A stretch of 64,000 bases of DNA from Microbacterium sp. cf332 (GTDB lineage: Bacteria > Actinomycetota > Actinomycetes > Actinomycetales > Microbacteriaceae). The position numbers were made by a program, and so were the translations under genes. How positions within the stretch are numbered: the stretch's first letter is position 1; every line of letters begins with the position of its first letter. The stretch is taken from assembly GCF_900102175.1 (NCBI RefSeq), contig NZ_FNKN01000001.1, forward strand, positions 1,240,001 through 1,304,000. The letters are read 5' to 3'. The notes under the pieces are model-generated. The model was given only the letters and a program-made list of their open reading frames with translations. It was not told where the DNA came from and did not search any database. Of the stretch, positions 34,024 to 45,226 are shown in pieces.

Positions 34024-34479
34024 ATGTCAGACATCGAGGAACTCGCTCGCCGGGCCCAGCGGACCGACACCGTCGTCGCCGTCGCGGAATCGCTCACAGC
34101 GGGCAACCTGGCCGCGACGATCGGCGCCGCCGAGGGGGCCGGAGAGTGGTTCGCGGGCGGGGTCGTCGCCTACCGGCTCGAGACGAAGCATCGCGTGCTC
34201 GGCCTCGCCGAGGGTGTCGACCCCTGCTCGGCCGCCTGCGCGGAGCAGCTGGCGCGCGCGGTGCGCGACCTCACCGCCGCCGATCTTGCCGTGTCGGTCA
34301 CCGGGGTCGGCGGGCCCGCCCCGCAGGACGGCCACGACGCGGGCACGGTCTACCTGGGGTGGAGCGACTCCGACGCGACCGGCCACATCCTGCTGAAATA
34401 CGACGGCGAACCGGAAGAGGTCATCGACGCGAGCGTCTCCGCCGCGGTGGGGCTGCTCCTCGACCGGATGCCGCACTGA
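34024..34479 (+). CDS. CinA family protein (nicotinamide-nucleotide amidase domain)
   Basis: 151 aa, the stand-alone CinA C-terminal (PncC) domain. The catalytic AESLTAGNLA motif and VTGVGGPAPQDG are present; the N-terminal COG1058 domain is absent. It would deamidate NMN to nicotinate mononucleotide. CCAGGAGGAGAC gives a strong SD for the ATG at 34024. Neighbours do not suggest a DNA-uptake context. Confidence 0.93.
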   Translation: MSDIEELARRAQRTDTVVAVAESLTAGNLAATIGAAEGAGEWFAGGVVAYRLETKHRVLGLAEGVDPCSAACAEQLARAVRDLTAADLAVSVTGVGGPAPQDGHDAGTVYLGWSDSDATGHILLKYDGEPEEVIDASVSAAVGLLLDRMPH

Positions 34480-34503
34480 CGGGTGGACCGCTGCGCCGAG
34501 GCC

Positions 34504-34797
34504 TCAGGCCGGCGACAGGGGCGGCCGGTGCGCGATCGGCACCGGCTTCGTCGCGAGCGGCGAGCCCGAGCGGCGCGAGGCCGCATGCCGCTCTGAGACC
34601 GCGCAGGCCGCCGTGGCCAGATCGGCGTAGGTCTCGGTCCCCGCCGGCCCGCACAGCCACACGACCTCGTGGACACCGTCCCTGCGGCGCTCCACGTAGG
34701 CGACGACGGCATCGGCATCCGACGACGGACGGGACGGGTCGCAGACCCTCCAGGCGTCCTCGGCGATCTCGTCCCAGCGCAGTCCTCGGTGGTGCAT
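34504..34797 (-). CDS. Hypothetical protein, 97 aa
   Basis: Unrecognised. Contains [19 protein letters not shown] and AYVERRRDGVHEVVWLCGP, which look like a small alpha/beta fold with strands DAVVAYVE and HEVVWLCG; the C-terminus is a basic/Pro tail. Plausible as a real gene by codon bias and by lying between two genes with no rival frame. Confidence 0.6.
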   Translation of the reverse strand: MHHRGLRWDEIAEDAWRVCDPSRPSSDADAVVAYVERRRDGVHEVVWLCGPAGTETYADLATAACAVSERHAASRRSGSPLATKPVPIAHRPPLSPA

Positions 34798-34878
34798 GCC
34801 TCGAGCCTGCGCGGAGCCCGCCCGAAACCCCAGGCCCTTGACAGCGGGGCACGCGAGTGCGTGCGGCGCGCCCGCCGG

Positions 34879-35835
34879 TCAGCGCACGGCGGCGCGGATG
34901 TGCTCGAGGGTGCGGAGCGTCGCCGCGGTCCGCTCCTGGTCCTCGTCCGGGGTCGCAGACCCCGAGACGACCTCGACGAAACGGGCCACCTCGCCGTCGA
35001 GAGCATCCACCGGCGCAGCCGACGTCCACACGGTCTCGGTTCCGTCGGAGGCCACGCGCGTCACACGGCGCGGGCTCGCCAGGTGGTCGATGAGCAGCGT
35101 CGCCTCCTCGCCCTGGATCTCGCTCGGACGGGTCGAGGTCGTGATCTTGGAATAGCCGACGTCGACCACGAGCCCGGCGTACTCCAGCACGGCGATCCCC
35201 GCGCCGTCCGCTCCCGTGACGATCGGCACGGAGGAGGCCGCTACCCGCGCGGGCTCGCCGAACAGGAGCACGGCGGCGTGCACGCCGTAGACGCCGAGGT
35301 CGGCGAGGGCTCCCCCGCCCATGGCCGGATCGAAGATGTTGGGGACGTCTCCGGCGAGCACGGCGTCGTATCGAGACGACCGCTTGGCGTAGTGGAAGGA
35401 GGCCCGGCGGATCACTCCGAGACCGTCGAGCCGCTCGCCCACGGCAGCGATCCCGGGGTCGTAGGCCGTGCGCATCGCCTCGATCAGCACGACGCCGCGA
35501 CGCCGCGCCCGCGCGACGAGATCGTCCCACTCCGTCGCGGATGCGACGGCGGGCTTCTCGACCAGCACGTGCTTGCCGGCATCGATCGCCGCCGCGACCT
35601 GCCCACCGTGCGCGGAGTTGGGCGAGCCGATGTACACGGCGTCGATGTCGTCCGCGGCGAGGAGCGCGTCGAGACCGCCGTAGGCCCTCGCGACCCCGAC
35701 GCGATCGGCGTAGGCGCGGGCCTTGCTCTCATCCCTCGACGAGACGGCGGACGCCTCGATGCCCGCGGTGCGCGAGACGGCTCCGATGAAGGCATCGGTG
35801 ATGACGCTGGTACCCACGGTCGCGATCCGGATCAT
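34879..35835 (-). CDS. Gfo/Idh/MocA family oxidoreductase
   Basis: 318 aa NAD(P)-dependent dehydrogenase. The Rossmann start is IRIATVGTSVITDAFIGAV; YIGSPNSAHGGQVAAAI and GKHVLVEKPAV carry the EKP catalytic motif; DPAMGGGALADLGVYGVHAA is the second-domain motif of trans-dihydrodiol/sugar dehydrogenase-like members. Likely substrate is a sugar or polyol derivative. The ATG at 35835 is the first start of the fold. The small hypothetical gene at 35892 is 56 nt upstream on the same strand. Confidence 0.9.
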   Translation of the reverse strand: MIRIATVGTSVITDAFIGAVSRTAGIEASAVSSRDESKARAYADRVGVARAYGGLDALLAADDIDAVYIGSPNSAHGGQVAAAIDAGKHVLVEKPAVASATEWDDLVARARRRGVVLIEAMRTAYDPGIAAVGERLDGLGVIRRASFHYAKRSSRYDAVLAGDVPNIFDPAMGGGALADLGVYGVHAAVLLFGEPARVAASSVPIVTGADGAGIAVLEYAGLVVDVGYSKITTSTRPSEIQGEEATLLIDHLASPRRVTRVASDGTETVWTSAAPVDALDGEVARFVEVVSGSATPDEDQERTAATLRTLEHIRAAVR

Positions 35836-35891
35836 GCGTCCAGCCTAGGCAGAGCCGCCGCGGAGGCGGGACGCATCCCGGGATGTGGCGC

Positions 35892-36200
35892 TCAGTGGCG
35901 GCGCGAGGAGCGCAGCGTCTGGATCGCCTCGTCGAAGCGCAGGGTCTGCCGCAGTTCCACCGCGGCGGCGTACCACGGCCCGCCGAGCACGACGAAGACG
36001 GCTCCGACGACGTCGACGTAGCCGAGCACGACCTCGCCCTCGCGGACCTCGTAGCGGTCGACGTCGACGATCTCCCAGCGGACGTCCGCTTCGGTGCTCG
36101 GCGCTGCGGGGCGACGGGGAGGCAGCTGGCGGAGGGCGCCCGAGGTGGCCAGTCGCACGGCACTGGGCTTGCGGGCGATCGGCGACATATCCAACACCAT
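35892..36200 (-). CDS. Hypothetical protein, 102 aa
   Basis: Unrecognised. An N-terminal basic/Pro-rich region (about 1-45) leads to a beta-rich domain, WEIVDVDRYEVREGEVVLGYVDVVGAVFVVL split around Gly residues, and a helix ending SSRRH. The ATG at 36200 follows GGGAG by five nt; an in-frame GTG at 36245 lacks an SD. Divergent from the first DUF7882-like gene. Confidence 0.6.
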   Translation of the reverse strand: MVLDMSPIARKPSAVRLATSGALRQLPPRRPAAPSTEADVRWEIVDVDRYEVREGEVVLGYVDVVGAVFVVLGGPWYAAAVELRQTLRFDEAIQTLRSSRRH

Positions 36201-36312
36201 GACGACTCCCAACGCTCTCCTCTGAGCATCGTCCGATCGGGTCACGCATCCCAGGCGCTTGACAGACGTCGCCGCGGGGCGTACGGGGCCGTCGGACCGC
36301 TAGCTAGTTCCT

Positions 36313-36334
36313 CTAACTAACCGGAATTAGTTAG
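36313..36334. promoter_or_regulatory. Inverted repeat, likely MarR-type operator
   Basis: CTAACTAA-N6-TTAGTTAG, perfect 8 bp arms, with a further overlapping TAGTT/AACTA pair just to the left. It is just upstream of the -10 (TACCCT, 36350-36355) of the DUF7882-like gene. Confidence 0.55.
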
Positions 36335-36362
36335 TCGCAACCCCGCCGTTACCCTCTCGTCC

Positions 36363-36662
36363 GTGGGAACACTCGTTTACGGAAGCCAGGGGCGGACGTT
36401 CGACATCGAAGACCGTCTGCTCGCGCATCTGCGGGTCGTCTTCATGAACAAACTGCGCCGCAATGAGCCCTTCATGTTCCACCGATCGATCGACAGCGGG
36501 CTCTTCAGCGTGTGGGTGCACCCGGCCGTGCCGATCGTCTTCCACTTCAGCGGCAGTCGGCCGCCGACCATCAACCGGCACTGGGTCGAGGAGCTCATGC
36601 TCGAGGCGGGCGGAGCCAATGGTCTGCGTGTCGTGCCGGAGCCCGCGTCCGCCGAAGCCTGA
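36363..36662 (+). CDS. DUF7882-like small protein (copy 1)
   Basis: 99 aa. Shares with two other genes in this window the pattern MG-x-L-x-YG near the start, DRLLAHL at about residues 17-23, a KLRRNE-F segment, and a strand with V/IW then P-x-x-P. I recall the family as Microbacteriaceae proteins named DUF7882, sometimes mislabelled as DNA ligase. Soluble, function unknown. The GTG at 36363 lies 7 nt after TACCCT, so it is leaderless. The MarR gene at 36665 converges with it 2 nt away. Confidence 0.82.
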   Translation: MGTLVYGSQGRTFDIEDRLLAHLRVVFMNKLRRNEPFMFHRSIDSGLFSVWVHPAVPIVFHFSGSRPPTINRHWVEELMLEAGGANGLRVVPEPASAEA

Positions 36663-36664
36663 GG

Positions 36665-37111
36665 TCAGCGGCACTCCTCGTCGACCGCATCCGCGATCGC
36701 GTCGAGCAGCAGCGTCAGCTTCGCGGCCATGTCATCGTCGAGCCCGCGGGCGATGTCGCGCACCCGCTGCGTCAGCGGATCGACACCCTCCACATCGGCG
36801 TTGCGGTCCGTCGGGACGACGTACTTGCTGCGCCCGTCATCGGGGTTGCGCTCGAACGCCACCAGTCCGCCGTCATGCAGTCGCTTGAGCATCGTCGTGG
36901 CCGTGGGCGTCGAGATGCCGAGGGACGCTGCGATGTCGGTCGGTGTGACGCGCTTCCCCACGTCTGCGCTGTCGTACACGACGCGCATGGCGGCACGCGC
37001 GGTCTCGCTCGGACCGCAGTCGCTCTGACGCCGTCGCGACAGGCTCGCCTCGGCGAGGCGCAGTCTCTCGACGGCGCGCGCCACGGATTCGGGCTCGGAC
37101 GGATCGGACAC
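36665..37111 (-). CDS. MarR family transcriptional regulator
   Basis: 148 aa. Winged helix with VTPTDIAASLGISTPTATTMLKRL as the HTH and AFERNPDDGRSKYVVPT as the wing; long helices at both ends for dimerisation. The GTG start at 37111 follows GGAGG by 7 nt. It is end-to-end with the first DUF7882-like gene. A matching arrangement of MarR plus DUF7882-like occurs at 39664-40709. Confidence 0.9.
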   Translation of the reverse strand: MSDPSEPESVARAVERLRLAEASLSRRRQSDCGPSETARAAMRVVYDSADVGKRVTPTDIAASLGISTPTATTMLKRLHDGGLVAFERNPDDGRSKYVVPTDRNADVEGVDPLTQRVRDIARGLDDDMAAKLTLLLDAIADAVDEECR

Positions 37112-37200
37112 CAGGAGACCTCCCGCAGACGGCGTAATGCGTCCACTGTAGGAGCGCGCACGAGAGTCGATCGGAGGCTTGACTCAGAGAGCCGTCGCAC

Positions 37201-38655
37201 TTACGCGCGCGGCGACAGATCCGGCCGGGTGAGGACCCCGAACTCGTGGCGGAGGGCGCTGAGGGCCGCCCACCAGCCGCCGAGCCCGTGAACGCCCGGC
37301 CCGGGGCTCGTCGACGACGAGCACAGGTACACGCCGTCCATCGGTGTCCGCCACGGATCGAGCGCGAGCACGGGCCGCGCGATGAGCTGATCGAGCGAGG
37401 GGACCCCGGCCGAGATATCGCCACGAGGGTAGTTCAGGTTGCGCGCGGCGACCTGCTGCGCGGTCTCCGACGCCGTCGCGAGGATCGTGTCCCGGAAGCC
37501 CGGGGCGAAGCGCTCGATCTGACGGACGATCGCCTCGGTGCGGTCCACGTCGCTGCCGGCGGGCACGTGCGTGTAGGCCCAGAGCGTGTGATTCTCGCCG
37601 GGCGCCCGCCCGGCGTCGAACAGCGACGGCTGCGCGACGAGGACGTAGGGCGCGTCGGGCAGCCGGCCGCTGCGCACCGCGTTCTCCGACGCGGCGATCT
37701 CGGCGCGCGTTCCGCCCACGTGCACCGTGCCGCTGCGAGCGATCTCCGCGTCGCGCCAGGGGACGGGGGACGACAGCGCGAAGTCGACCTTGGCGACGGC
37801 ATCGCCGTAGCGGAAGCGCTCGAGACGACGGCGGTAGCGCTGCGGCATCCGGTCGCCGGACATCCCGATGAGAGACCGCGGCGTGACGTCGAGCAGGACG
37901 GCACGGGCGGAGGGCAGCTCGTCGAGCGAGCGGATGCGGCGACCGGTGAACAGGTGACCGCCGTGCGCGCGGATGTCGTCGACCATGGCGGCGACGATGG
38001 CGCCGCTGCCGCCGACCGGGATGGGCCACCCGCGAGCGTGCCCGTAGGTGGCCAGCGCGAGCCCGCCGCCGGCGGCGGCGAGGCTGGGCAGCCCGAGGAT
38101 CGTGTGCGCGGCGACGCCCGAGATGAGCGCCGGGGCGGCCTGCTCGCGGAACCGGGCGCCCCACGCCGGCGTTCCCTGCTCGAGCGTGCGCAGCGCGAAC
38201 CACATCGCCGCCACGGGGTCACCCGGGACCCGCAGCAGGGAGCCGCCCGTGAGATCGGCCACGCCCCGCACACGATCGACGAGCGGCGACATCAGGCGCG
38301 CATAGGCACGACCGTCAGTCCCGAGCCCCGCGGCGGTGCGGTCGAGATCGCGGTACGCCAGGACGGCGCGATCGTCGAGAGGGTGCGCATACGAGGCCTC
38401 CGGTACGACGAAGTCGACGCGGCGGCGCAGACCGAACTCGCGGAAGAACGCCGATTCGAAGGCGAGCGGATGCACCGCCGAGCAGAGGTCGTGGAGATAG
38501 CCGGGCAGCGTGATCTCCCCCGTGGCCGCCCCGCCGCCGAAGTGATCCTCGGCCTCGAAGACCGCGACCGTCAGCCCGGCGCGCGCCAGTGTCACGGCGG
38601 CCGCCAGACCGTTCGGCCCCGAGCCGACGACGACGGCGTCGTAATCGGTCGTCAC
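37201..38655 (-). CDS. Phytoene desaturase-like FAD oxidoreductase
   Basis: 484 aa. DAVVVGSGPNGLAAAVTLARAG is the dinucleotide-binding motif, split here as VVVGSGPNGL and AAVTLARAG, followed by VFEAEDHFGGGAATGE. The C-terminus has the flavin-binding GVYLCSSSTSPGPGVHGLGG. This is the NAD(P)/FAD-dependent oxidoreductase branch (CrtI/retinol-saturase-like); a carotenoid substrate is not established since no crt genes are near. The GTG start overlaps the stop of the SRPBCC gene by four nt, so they are coupled. Confidence 0.88.
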   Translation of the reverse strand: MTTDYDAVVVGSGPNGLAAAVTLARAGLTVAVFEAEDHFGGGAATGEITLPGYLHDLCSAVHPLAFESAFFREFGLRRRVDFVVPEASYAHPLDDRAVLAYRDLDRTAAGLGTDGRAYARLMSPLVDRVRGVADLTGGSLLRVPGDPVAAMWFALRTLEQGTPAWGARFREQAAPALISGVAAHTILGLPSLAAAGGGLALATYGHARGWPIPVGGSGAIVAAMVDDIRAHGGHLFTGRRIRSLDELPSARAVLLDVTPRSLIGMSGDRMPQRYRRRLERFRYGDAVAKVDFALSSPVPWRDAEIARSGTVHVGGTRAEIAASENAVRSGRLPDAPYVLVAQPSLFDAGRAPGENHTLWAYTHVPAGSDVDRTEAIVRQIERFAPGFRDTILATASETAQQVAARNLNYPRGDISAGVPSLDQLIARPVLALDPWRTPMDGVYLCSSSTSPGPGVHGLGGWWAALSALRHEFGVLTRPDLSPRA

Positions 38656-39092
38656 CGGCCCGCGCCACCCTCCGCCAGGTGCGCCAGGCGCCGGAGCGTC
38701 TCGGCGTTCCGCACCCGCAGCGGCAGATCCAGCAGCTGTTGCGGGATCAGCGATCCCGGTCCCTCCGCCGCCACCTCCTGCAGCCGCACGACGCATCCCG
38801 CGCCCCGCGGCTTGACATCGAGCGTGACACGGGCCTCCCCCACCGGCCAGCCGCGCGCCTGCAGCACCATCCGATGCGGCGGGTCGAACTCGAGTACCGA
38901 CGTGCTGTCGTCGATCAGCAGCGGCCACACCCCGAAGGAGTGGTGCAGACGTGATCCTTCGCGTGGCCAGTCGGACGCGACGTCGCGCATGCGCGAGGCG
39001 CCGACCACCCAGCTGGGGAAGAGCCAGCCGTCATTGAGCACCGCGAACACGTCTTCGGGGGCGCAGCGCATGACCCGTACATTACGCGCCAT
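38652..39092 (-). CDS. SRPBCC family protein
   Basis: 146 aa START/Bet v1-like lipid-binding fold: NVRVMRCAPEDVFAVLNDGWLFPSWVVG is the first strand and helices, and VRLQEVAAEGPGSLIP belongs to the final strand before the long C-terminal helix. Such proteins bind hydrophobic ligands in a cavity. Coupling with the FAD oxidoreductase suggests it presents a hydrophobic substrate to that enzyme. ATG start at 39092. Confidence 0.85.
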   Translation of the reverse strand: MARNVRVMRCAPEDVFAVLNDGWLFPSWVVGASRMRDVASDWPREGSRLHHSFGVWPLLIDDSTSVLEFDPPHRMVLQARGWPVGEARVTLDVKPRGAGCVVRLQEVAAEGPGSLIPQQLLDLPLRVRNAETLRRLAHLAEGGAGR

Positions 39093-39143
39093 GATCGCCG
39101 CTCCGACGCACGATCGGGGCGGCGCGGCCGGGTGTCGACGGCG

Positions 39144-39359
39144 TCACGACGCTCCCGGATCGTCGCCGTCCGCCTCGGGCGTGCCGGGGCCGGGGCCCGG
39201 ACGGACCGCGGCGGTGTCGGCGATGTCGATGCGCGTGACGCCGTCGTGCTGCGTGGTCTCGATACGGGGCGCCGCGTCGGCCTCGGTCGAGCCGCCGGCG
39301 CGCAGCAGCTCCTCGCGCCGGGCGTCTTCGTCGGACAGGGGTTCGCGTGAGTCGGACAT
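39144..39359 (-). CDS. Small acidic hypothetical protein, 71 aa
   Basis: Starts MSDSREPLSDEDARREELLR and ends in a Pro/Gly/Asp tail; likely disordered. The ATG lies 6 nt after TACGGT (39366-39371), the same leaderless arrangement as neighbouring genes, which supports expression. Function unknown. Confidence 0.6.
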   Translation of the reverse strand: MSDSREPLSDEDARREELLRAGGSTEADAAPRIETTQHDGVTRIDIADTAAVRPGPGPGTPEADGDDPGAS

Positions 39360-39463
39360 GCGGCGACCGTAAGCACAAGCGCGCGGGACCCACGAGGGGA
39401 TGGCGACAGCCGTACGGGCATGGTACTCAGGGCGGAGCACCGCCGCCACGAAAGGAACAGATC

Positions 39464-39586
39464 ATGGCACGAGACGACGCGAAGCCCAGCCAGGCCGAGG
39501 GCGCGGATCCCGAACACCCCGACACCGGCGAAGCACCGGAAGGGGCGACCGGTCACCCCTCGCAGGCCGAGGGCGAAGACAGCTGA
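39464..39586 (+). CDS. Small acidic protein, 40 aa
   Basis: MARDDAKPSQAEGADPE followed by two similar PSQAEG motifs (residues 8-13 and 32-37) and an acidic end; predicted disordered. AAAGGA lies about 9 nt before the ATG, and a strong terminator follows the stop, so it is probably expressed. Function unknown. Confidence 0.6.
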   Translation: MARDDAKPSQAEGADPEHPDTGEAPEGATGHPSQAEGEDS

Positions 39587-39596
39587 CGAGACGACG

Positions 39597-39639
39597 GACG
39601 GGGCCGGCTCCCACCCACGGGTGAGGAGCCGGCCCCGTC
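39597..39639. terminator. 15 bp perfect terminator
   Basis: Arms 39597-39611 and 39625-39639, with an inner ACCC/GGGT pair, between the 40 aa gene and the convergent MarR gene. Confidence 0.85.
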
Positions 39640-39663
39640 TCCTGTCGGCGGACCGCGCCGGAG

Positions 39664-40173
39664 TCAGACGGCGCCAGCGGCCACGTCGTCGAGAGCGGCG
39701 GCGATGCGATCGATGACCTCGGCCGCGATGGCCGCGCGCTCTGGATCGAGTTCATCGATCACCGAGACGACGGCGCGGTGATGGGCGGCGAACGCCTCGT
39801 CCACGCGCGCGACGGCGGACTCCGTCGGCACGAGGTAGTGGGCGCGGCGGTCGCTCGGATGCTGGATGCGCTCGACCAGCCCCTTCGAGGCCAGACGCTC
39901 GACGACGTTGGTCACCGTCGCGCTCGACGTGGCGAGCATGACGATGAGGTCCTTGGGCCCGAGATCGCGACCCTCGCGGTGTCCCTGCACGAGGTAGCGC
40001 AGAGCGGTCAGGTCGATCGCGGAGAGCTCGGACGCGCGCACGGCGAGCCCGGCCTGCACCTGCTCCGCGCGACGCAGTCGCAGCACGGCATCACTCAGCT
40101 GCTGACCCACCTCGGCGCGCGGTTGCTCCGCGTAGAGATGAAGTCCTTCATGACGGACGACGTTCTGAGGCAT
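39664..40173 (-). CDS. MarR family transcriptional regulator
   Basis: 169 aa. HTH region LGPKDLIVMLATSSATVTNVVERLASKGLVERI and the wing HPSDRRAHYLVPT; helical ends. The ATG at 40173 follows GGGAGG; the frame upstream is not coding. Divergent from the second DUF7882-like gene, with two copies of a TTGACA-N5-TGTC element in the shared intergenic region that are likely its operators. Confidence 0.9.
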   Translation of the reverse strand: MPQNVVRHEGLHLYAEQPRAEVGQQLSDAVLRLRRAEQVQAGLAVRASELSAIDLTALRYLVQGHREGRDLGPKDLIVMLATSSATVTNVVERLASKGLVERIQHPSDRRAHYLVPTESAVARVDEAFAAHHRAVVSVIDELDPERAAIAAEVIDRIAAALDDVAAGAV

Positions 40174-40220
40174 CGGCTTGCCACCTCCCTGCCAACAGCA
40201 TCCTAGAACACTAGACCAGC

Positions 40221-40302
40221 TTGACAGATGCTGTCTTTCACAGATGCCGAGATACTTAGGCATAGGAATTGACAGAAAGTGTCTTGTCTGGCTAGATACT
40301 TA
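40221..40302. promoter_or_regulatory. Duplicated promoter/operator unit
   Basis: Two copies of TTGACAG-N5/6-TGTCTT (40221-40237 and 40269-40285), each followed by AGATACTTA (40250-40258 and 40294-40302). The second copy makes a good promoter: TTGACA (40269-40274), 18 nt spacer, TAGATA (40293-40298). GACA...TGTC within each copy is an inverted repeat fitting a MarR dimer. Confidence 0.65.
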
Positions 40303-40352
40303 CCGAGGGAACGAACAGTTCGCTCACCATCCGATGATCTCAGGAGGACAGC

Positions 40353-40709
40353 ATGGGACAGCTCCACTACGGAAACTCCGACACCCGAATCGAGATCCCG
40401 GACCGCCTGCTCGCGCACTTGAAGGTGGTCATCGCGACCAAGCTGCGTCGCAACGAGAGCTTCATGATGTCGTGGACGACGGCCGAGGGCCGATCGTCGA
40501 TCTGGCTGCAGCCGTCGATCCCGCTGCGCTTCGTCTTCGGGACCGCCGACATGGAGGTCCTCAACCCTGTCACGGTCCGCGACATGGCCAACGCCGCCAC
40601 GTCGTCGGCCGGCCTCGTGGTCGCCCTCGATCAGGAGATCCCCGACGCTCCGCAGCGCGAGTTGCGTCCCGTCACCGCGGGGGTACCGCGCCTGAAGGTG
40701 CCCGCCTGA
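40353..40709 (+). CDS. DUF7882-like small protein (copy 2)
   Basis: 118 aa. MGQLHYGNSDTRIEIPDRLLAHL and KLRRNESFMMSW match copy 1; the C-terminus is longer by about 20 residues. TCAGGAGGACAGC gives a strong SD for this ATG, unlike leaderless copy 1. Transcribed from the duplicated promoter/operator region shared with the divergent MarR gene. Function unknown; soluble. Confidence 0.85.
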   Translation: MGQLHYGNSDTRIEIPDRLLAHLKVVIATKLRRNESFMMSWTTAEGRSSIWLQPSIPLRFVFGTADMEVLNPVTVRDMANAATSSAGLVVALDQEIPDAPQRELRPVTAGVPRLKVPA

Positions 40710-40728
40710 CCCGCATCCCGCGCAACGC

Positions 40729-40764
40729 CGCCGTCGGCCGTTCCCCCCGGAACGTCCGACGGCG
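40729..40764. terminator. Interrupted stem terminator
   Basis: CGCCGTCGG/CCGACGGCG outer stem and GTTCC/GGAAC inner stem, between convergent DUF7882-like copy 2 and the antiterminator gene. Confidence 0.7.
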
Positions 40765-40791
40765 CTGTCGTTCGCGGGCCTGAGCCCGAGG

Positions 40792-41619
40792 TCAACCCGG
40801 AACCGCTCGGGCGATGTGCAGCGCGAGATAGGCGACCTCTTCGTCGGAGATCTCGATGTCGTGCTGTGCCCGCACCAGTGCGCGGACGCGCTCGGCGGTC
40901 GCTGTGGCGCGCGGATGCCGCCCGCTCATGCTCTCGAAGAGGAATCCGTCGTCGCTGTCGAGCATGCGCCCCGAGAACACCCGTTCGGCGAAGAACTGCA
41001 GATGCACGAGGAAGCGCGAGGAGTGCAGGTCGTCCCCGAAGACGATCCCCGTCGTGTTCGAGACGATCGTGGTGGTCGCCGAGATGAGCCGGACGACGTG
41101 CATCGTGTCGGCTCCCGCGCGTCCGTTGGCGGCGTTCGCGAGGTGGAACGCGATGTTCGCGGCCTCCTCGTCGGGAACCTCCACCCGCATCCTCGCTCGC
41201 AGCAGATCGACGCCGCGCCGCCCGACCGCGTACTCGTCGGGGTACACGGTGCGCAGCTCCCACGCCAGCCGGTTCACGACCACGAGACCGCGACGGTGCC
41301 GCTCGACAGCGAAATGCAGATGGTCGGTGAGCGTGAGGTAGACGTGCGGATCGAGATCGAGGCCCGAGGCCACCGCGTCACGCACGATCTCCCGGGTGAG
41401 CTCGACGAACTCACCCGGGATCTGCGCGAGCAGCTCGACGAGGTTGCGCTGGTCGGCGTCGTCGAGCGCGACGAACACCCGGTCCGTGGCCCCCTCGTCG
41501 ACGACGTCGCCCGGTTTGGCGCCGAAGCCGATGCCCTTGCCCAGCAGCACCCGCTCGACGCCGCGCCCGTCGTCGACCAGGACGACGCTCGAGTTGAGCA
41601 CCTTCTTGATGATCTGCAT
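40792..41619 (-). CDS. BglG/LicT-type PRD antiterminator
   Basis: 275 aa RNA-binding antiterminator. MQIIKKVLNSSVVLVDD starts the CAT RNA-binding domain (about 1-55); two PRD domains follow with the regulatory His residues (for example LTDHLHFAVERH and FHLANAA in PRD1, LHIARAV in PRD2). EI/HPr and EII phosphorylation would control it. The ATG at 41619 follows GATGAGG by six nt and matches the canonical family N-terminus. Last gene of the PTS operon, whose leader carries a RAT site. Confidence 0.93.
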   Translation of the reverse strand: MQIIKKVLNSSVVLVDDGRGVERVLLGKGIGFGAKPGDVVDEGATDRVFVALDDADQRNLVELLAQIPGEFVELTREIVRDAVASGLDLDPHVYLTLTDHLHFAVERHRRGLVVVNRLAWELRTVYPDEYAVGRRGVDLLRARMRVEVPDEEAANIAFHLANAANGRAGADTMHVVRLISATTTIVSNTTGIVFGDDLHSSRFLVHLQFFAERVFSGRMLDSDDGFLFESMSGRHPRATATAERVRALVRAQHDIEISDEEVAYLALHIARAVPG

Positions 41620-41663
41620 GCCCGTCCTCATCGACCCGGCCTCACGCTCGTGGAGCAGTGGAG

Positions 41664-45006
<3,343 letters not shown>

Positions 45007-45042
45007 GTTCGTTTTCCTCCTGTGGAATCCCGGACCGTGCCG

Positions 45043-45062
45043 CCGGAGCGGCTCCGCTCCGG
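45043..45062 (-). other. Leader hairpin near the EIIBCA start
   Basis: CCGGAGCGG and CCGCTCCGG around two bases, a perfect 9 bp hairpin about 37 nt before the start codon. It may fine-tune translation or mRNA stability. Confidence 0.4.
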
Positions 45063-45079
45063 ACCCGGCCGGAGGCAAT

Positions 45080-45124
45080 AAAAAAAGGACCCGACCGCCG
45101 TGCGATGCACGAACGTTCGGATCC
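45080..45124 (-). terminator. Leader terminator of the beta-glucoside operon
   Basis: On the minus strand GGATCCGA (45124-45117) pairs with TCGGGTCC (45094-45087), with an inner CGTGC/GCACG hairpin, followed by TTTTTTTATT. Overlaps the RAT 3' half, as in bgl/lic operons. Confidence 0.85.
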
Positions 45125-45149
45125 TGCCTGCATGACCAGTCACATGTCC
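45119..45149 (-). promoter_or_regulatory. RAT antiterminator site
   Basis: Minus-strand GGACATGTGACTG then ATGCAGGCAGGATCC aligns with BglG/LicT RAT sites (GGATTGTTACTG...ATGCAGGCAAAACC). Its last six bases are also the first arm of the terminator, so antiterminator binding would prevent termination. Confidence 0.75.
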
Positions 45150-45155
45150 GCGACG

Positions 45156-45184
45156 ATCGTCGCACGTTCCGCGTCCGTCCGCAA
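45156..45184 (-). promoter_or_regulatory. Promoter of the beta-glucoside operon
   Basis: TTGCGG (45184-45179), 17 nt spacer, GACGAT (45161-45156), just upstream of the RAT. Confidence 0.5.
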
Positions 45185-45226
45185 ACGCCCCGCACCCGGG
45201 CACCGCACGGATGGGACGATGGAGGC

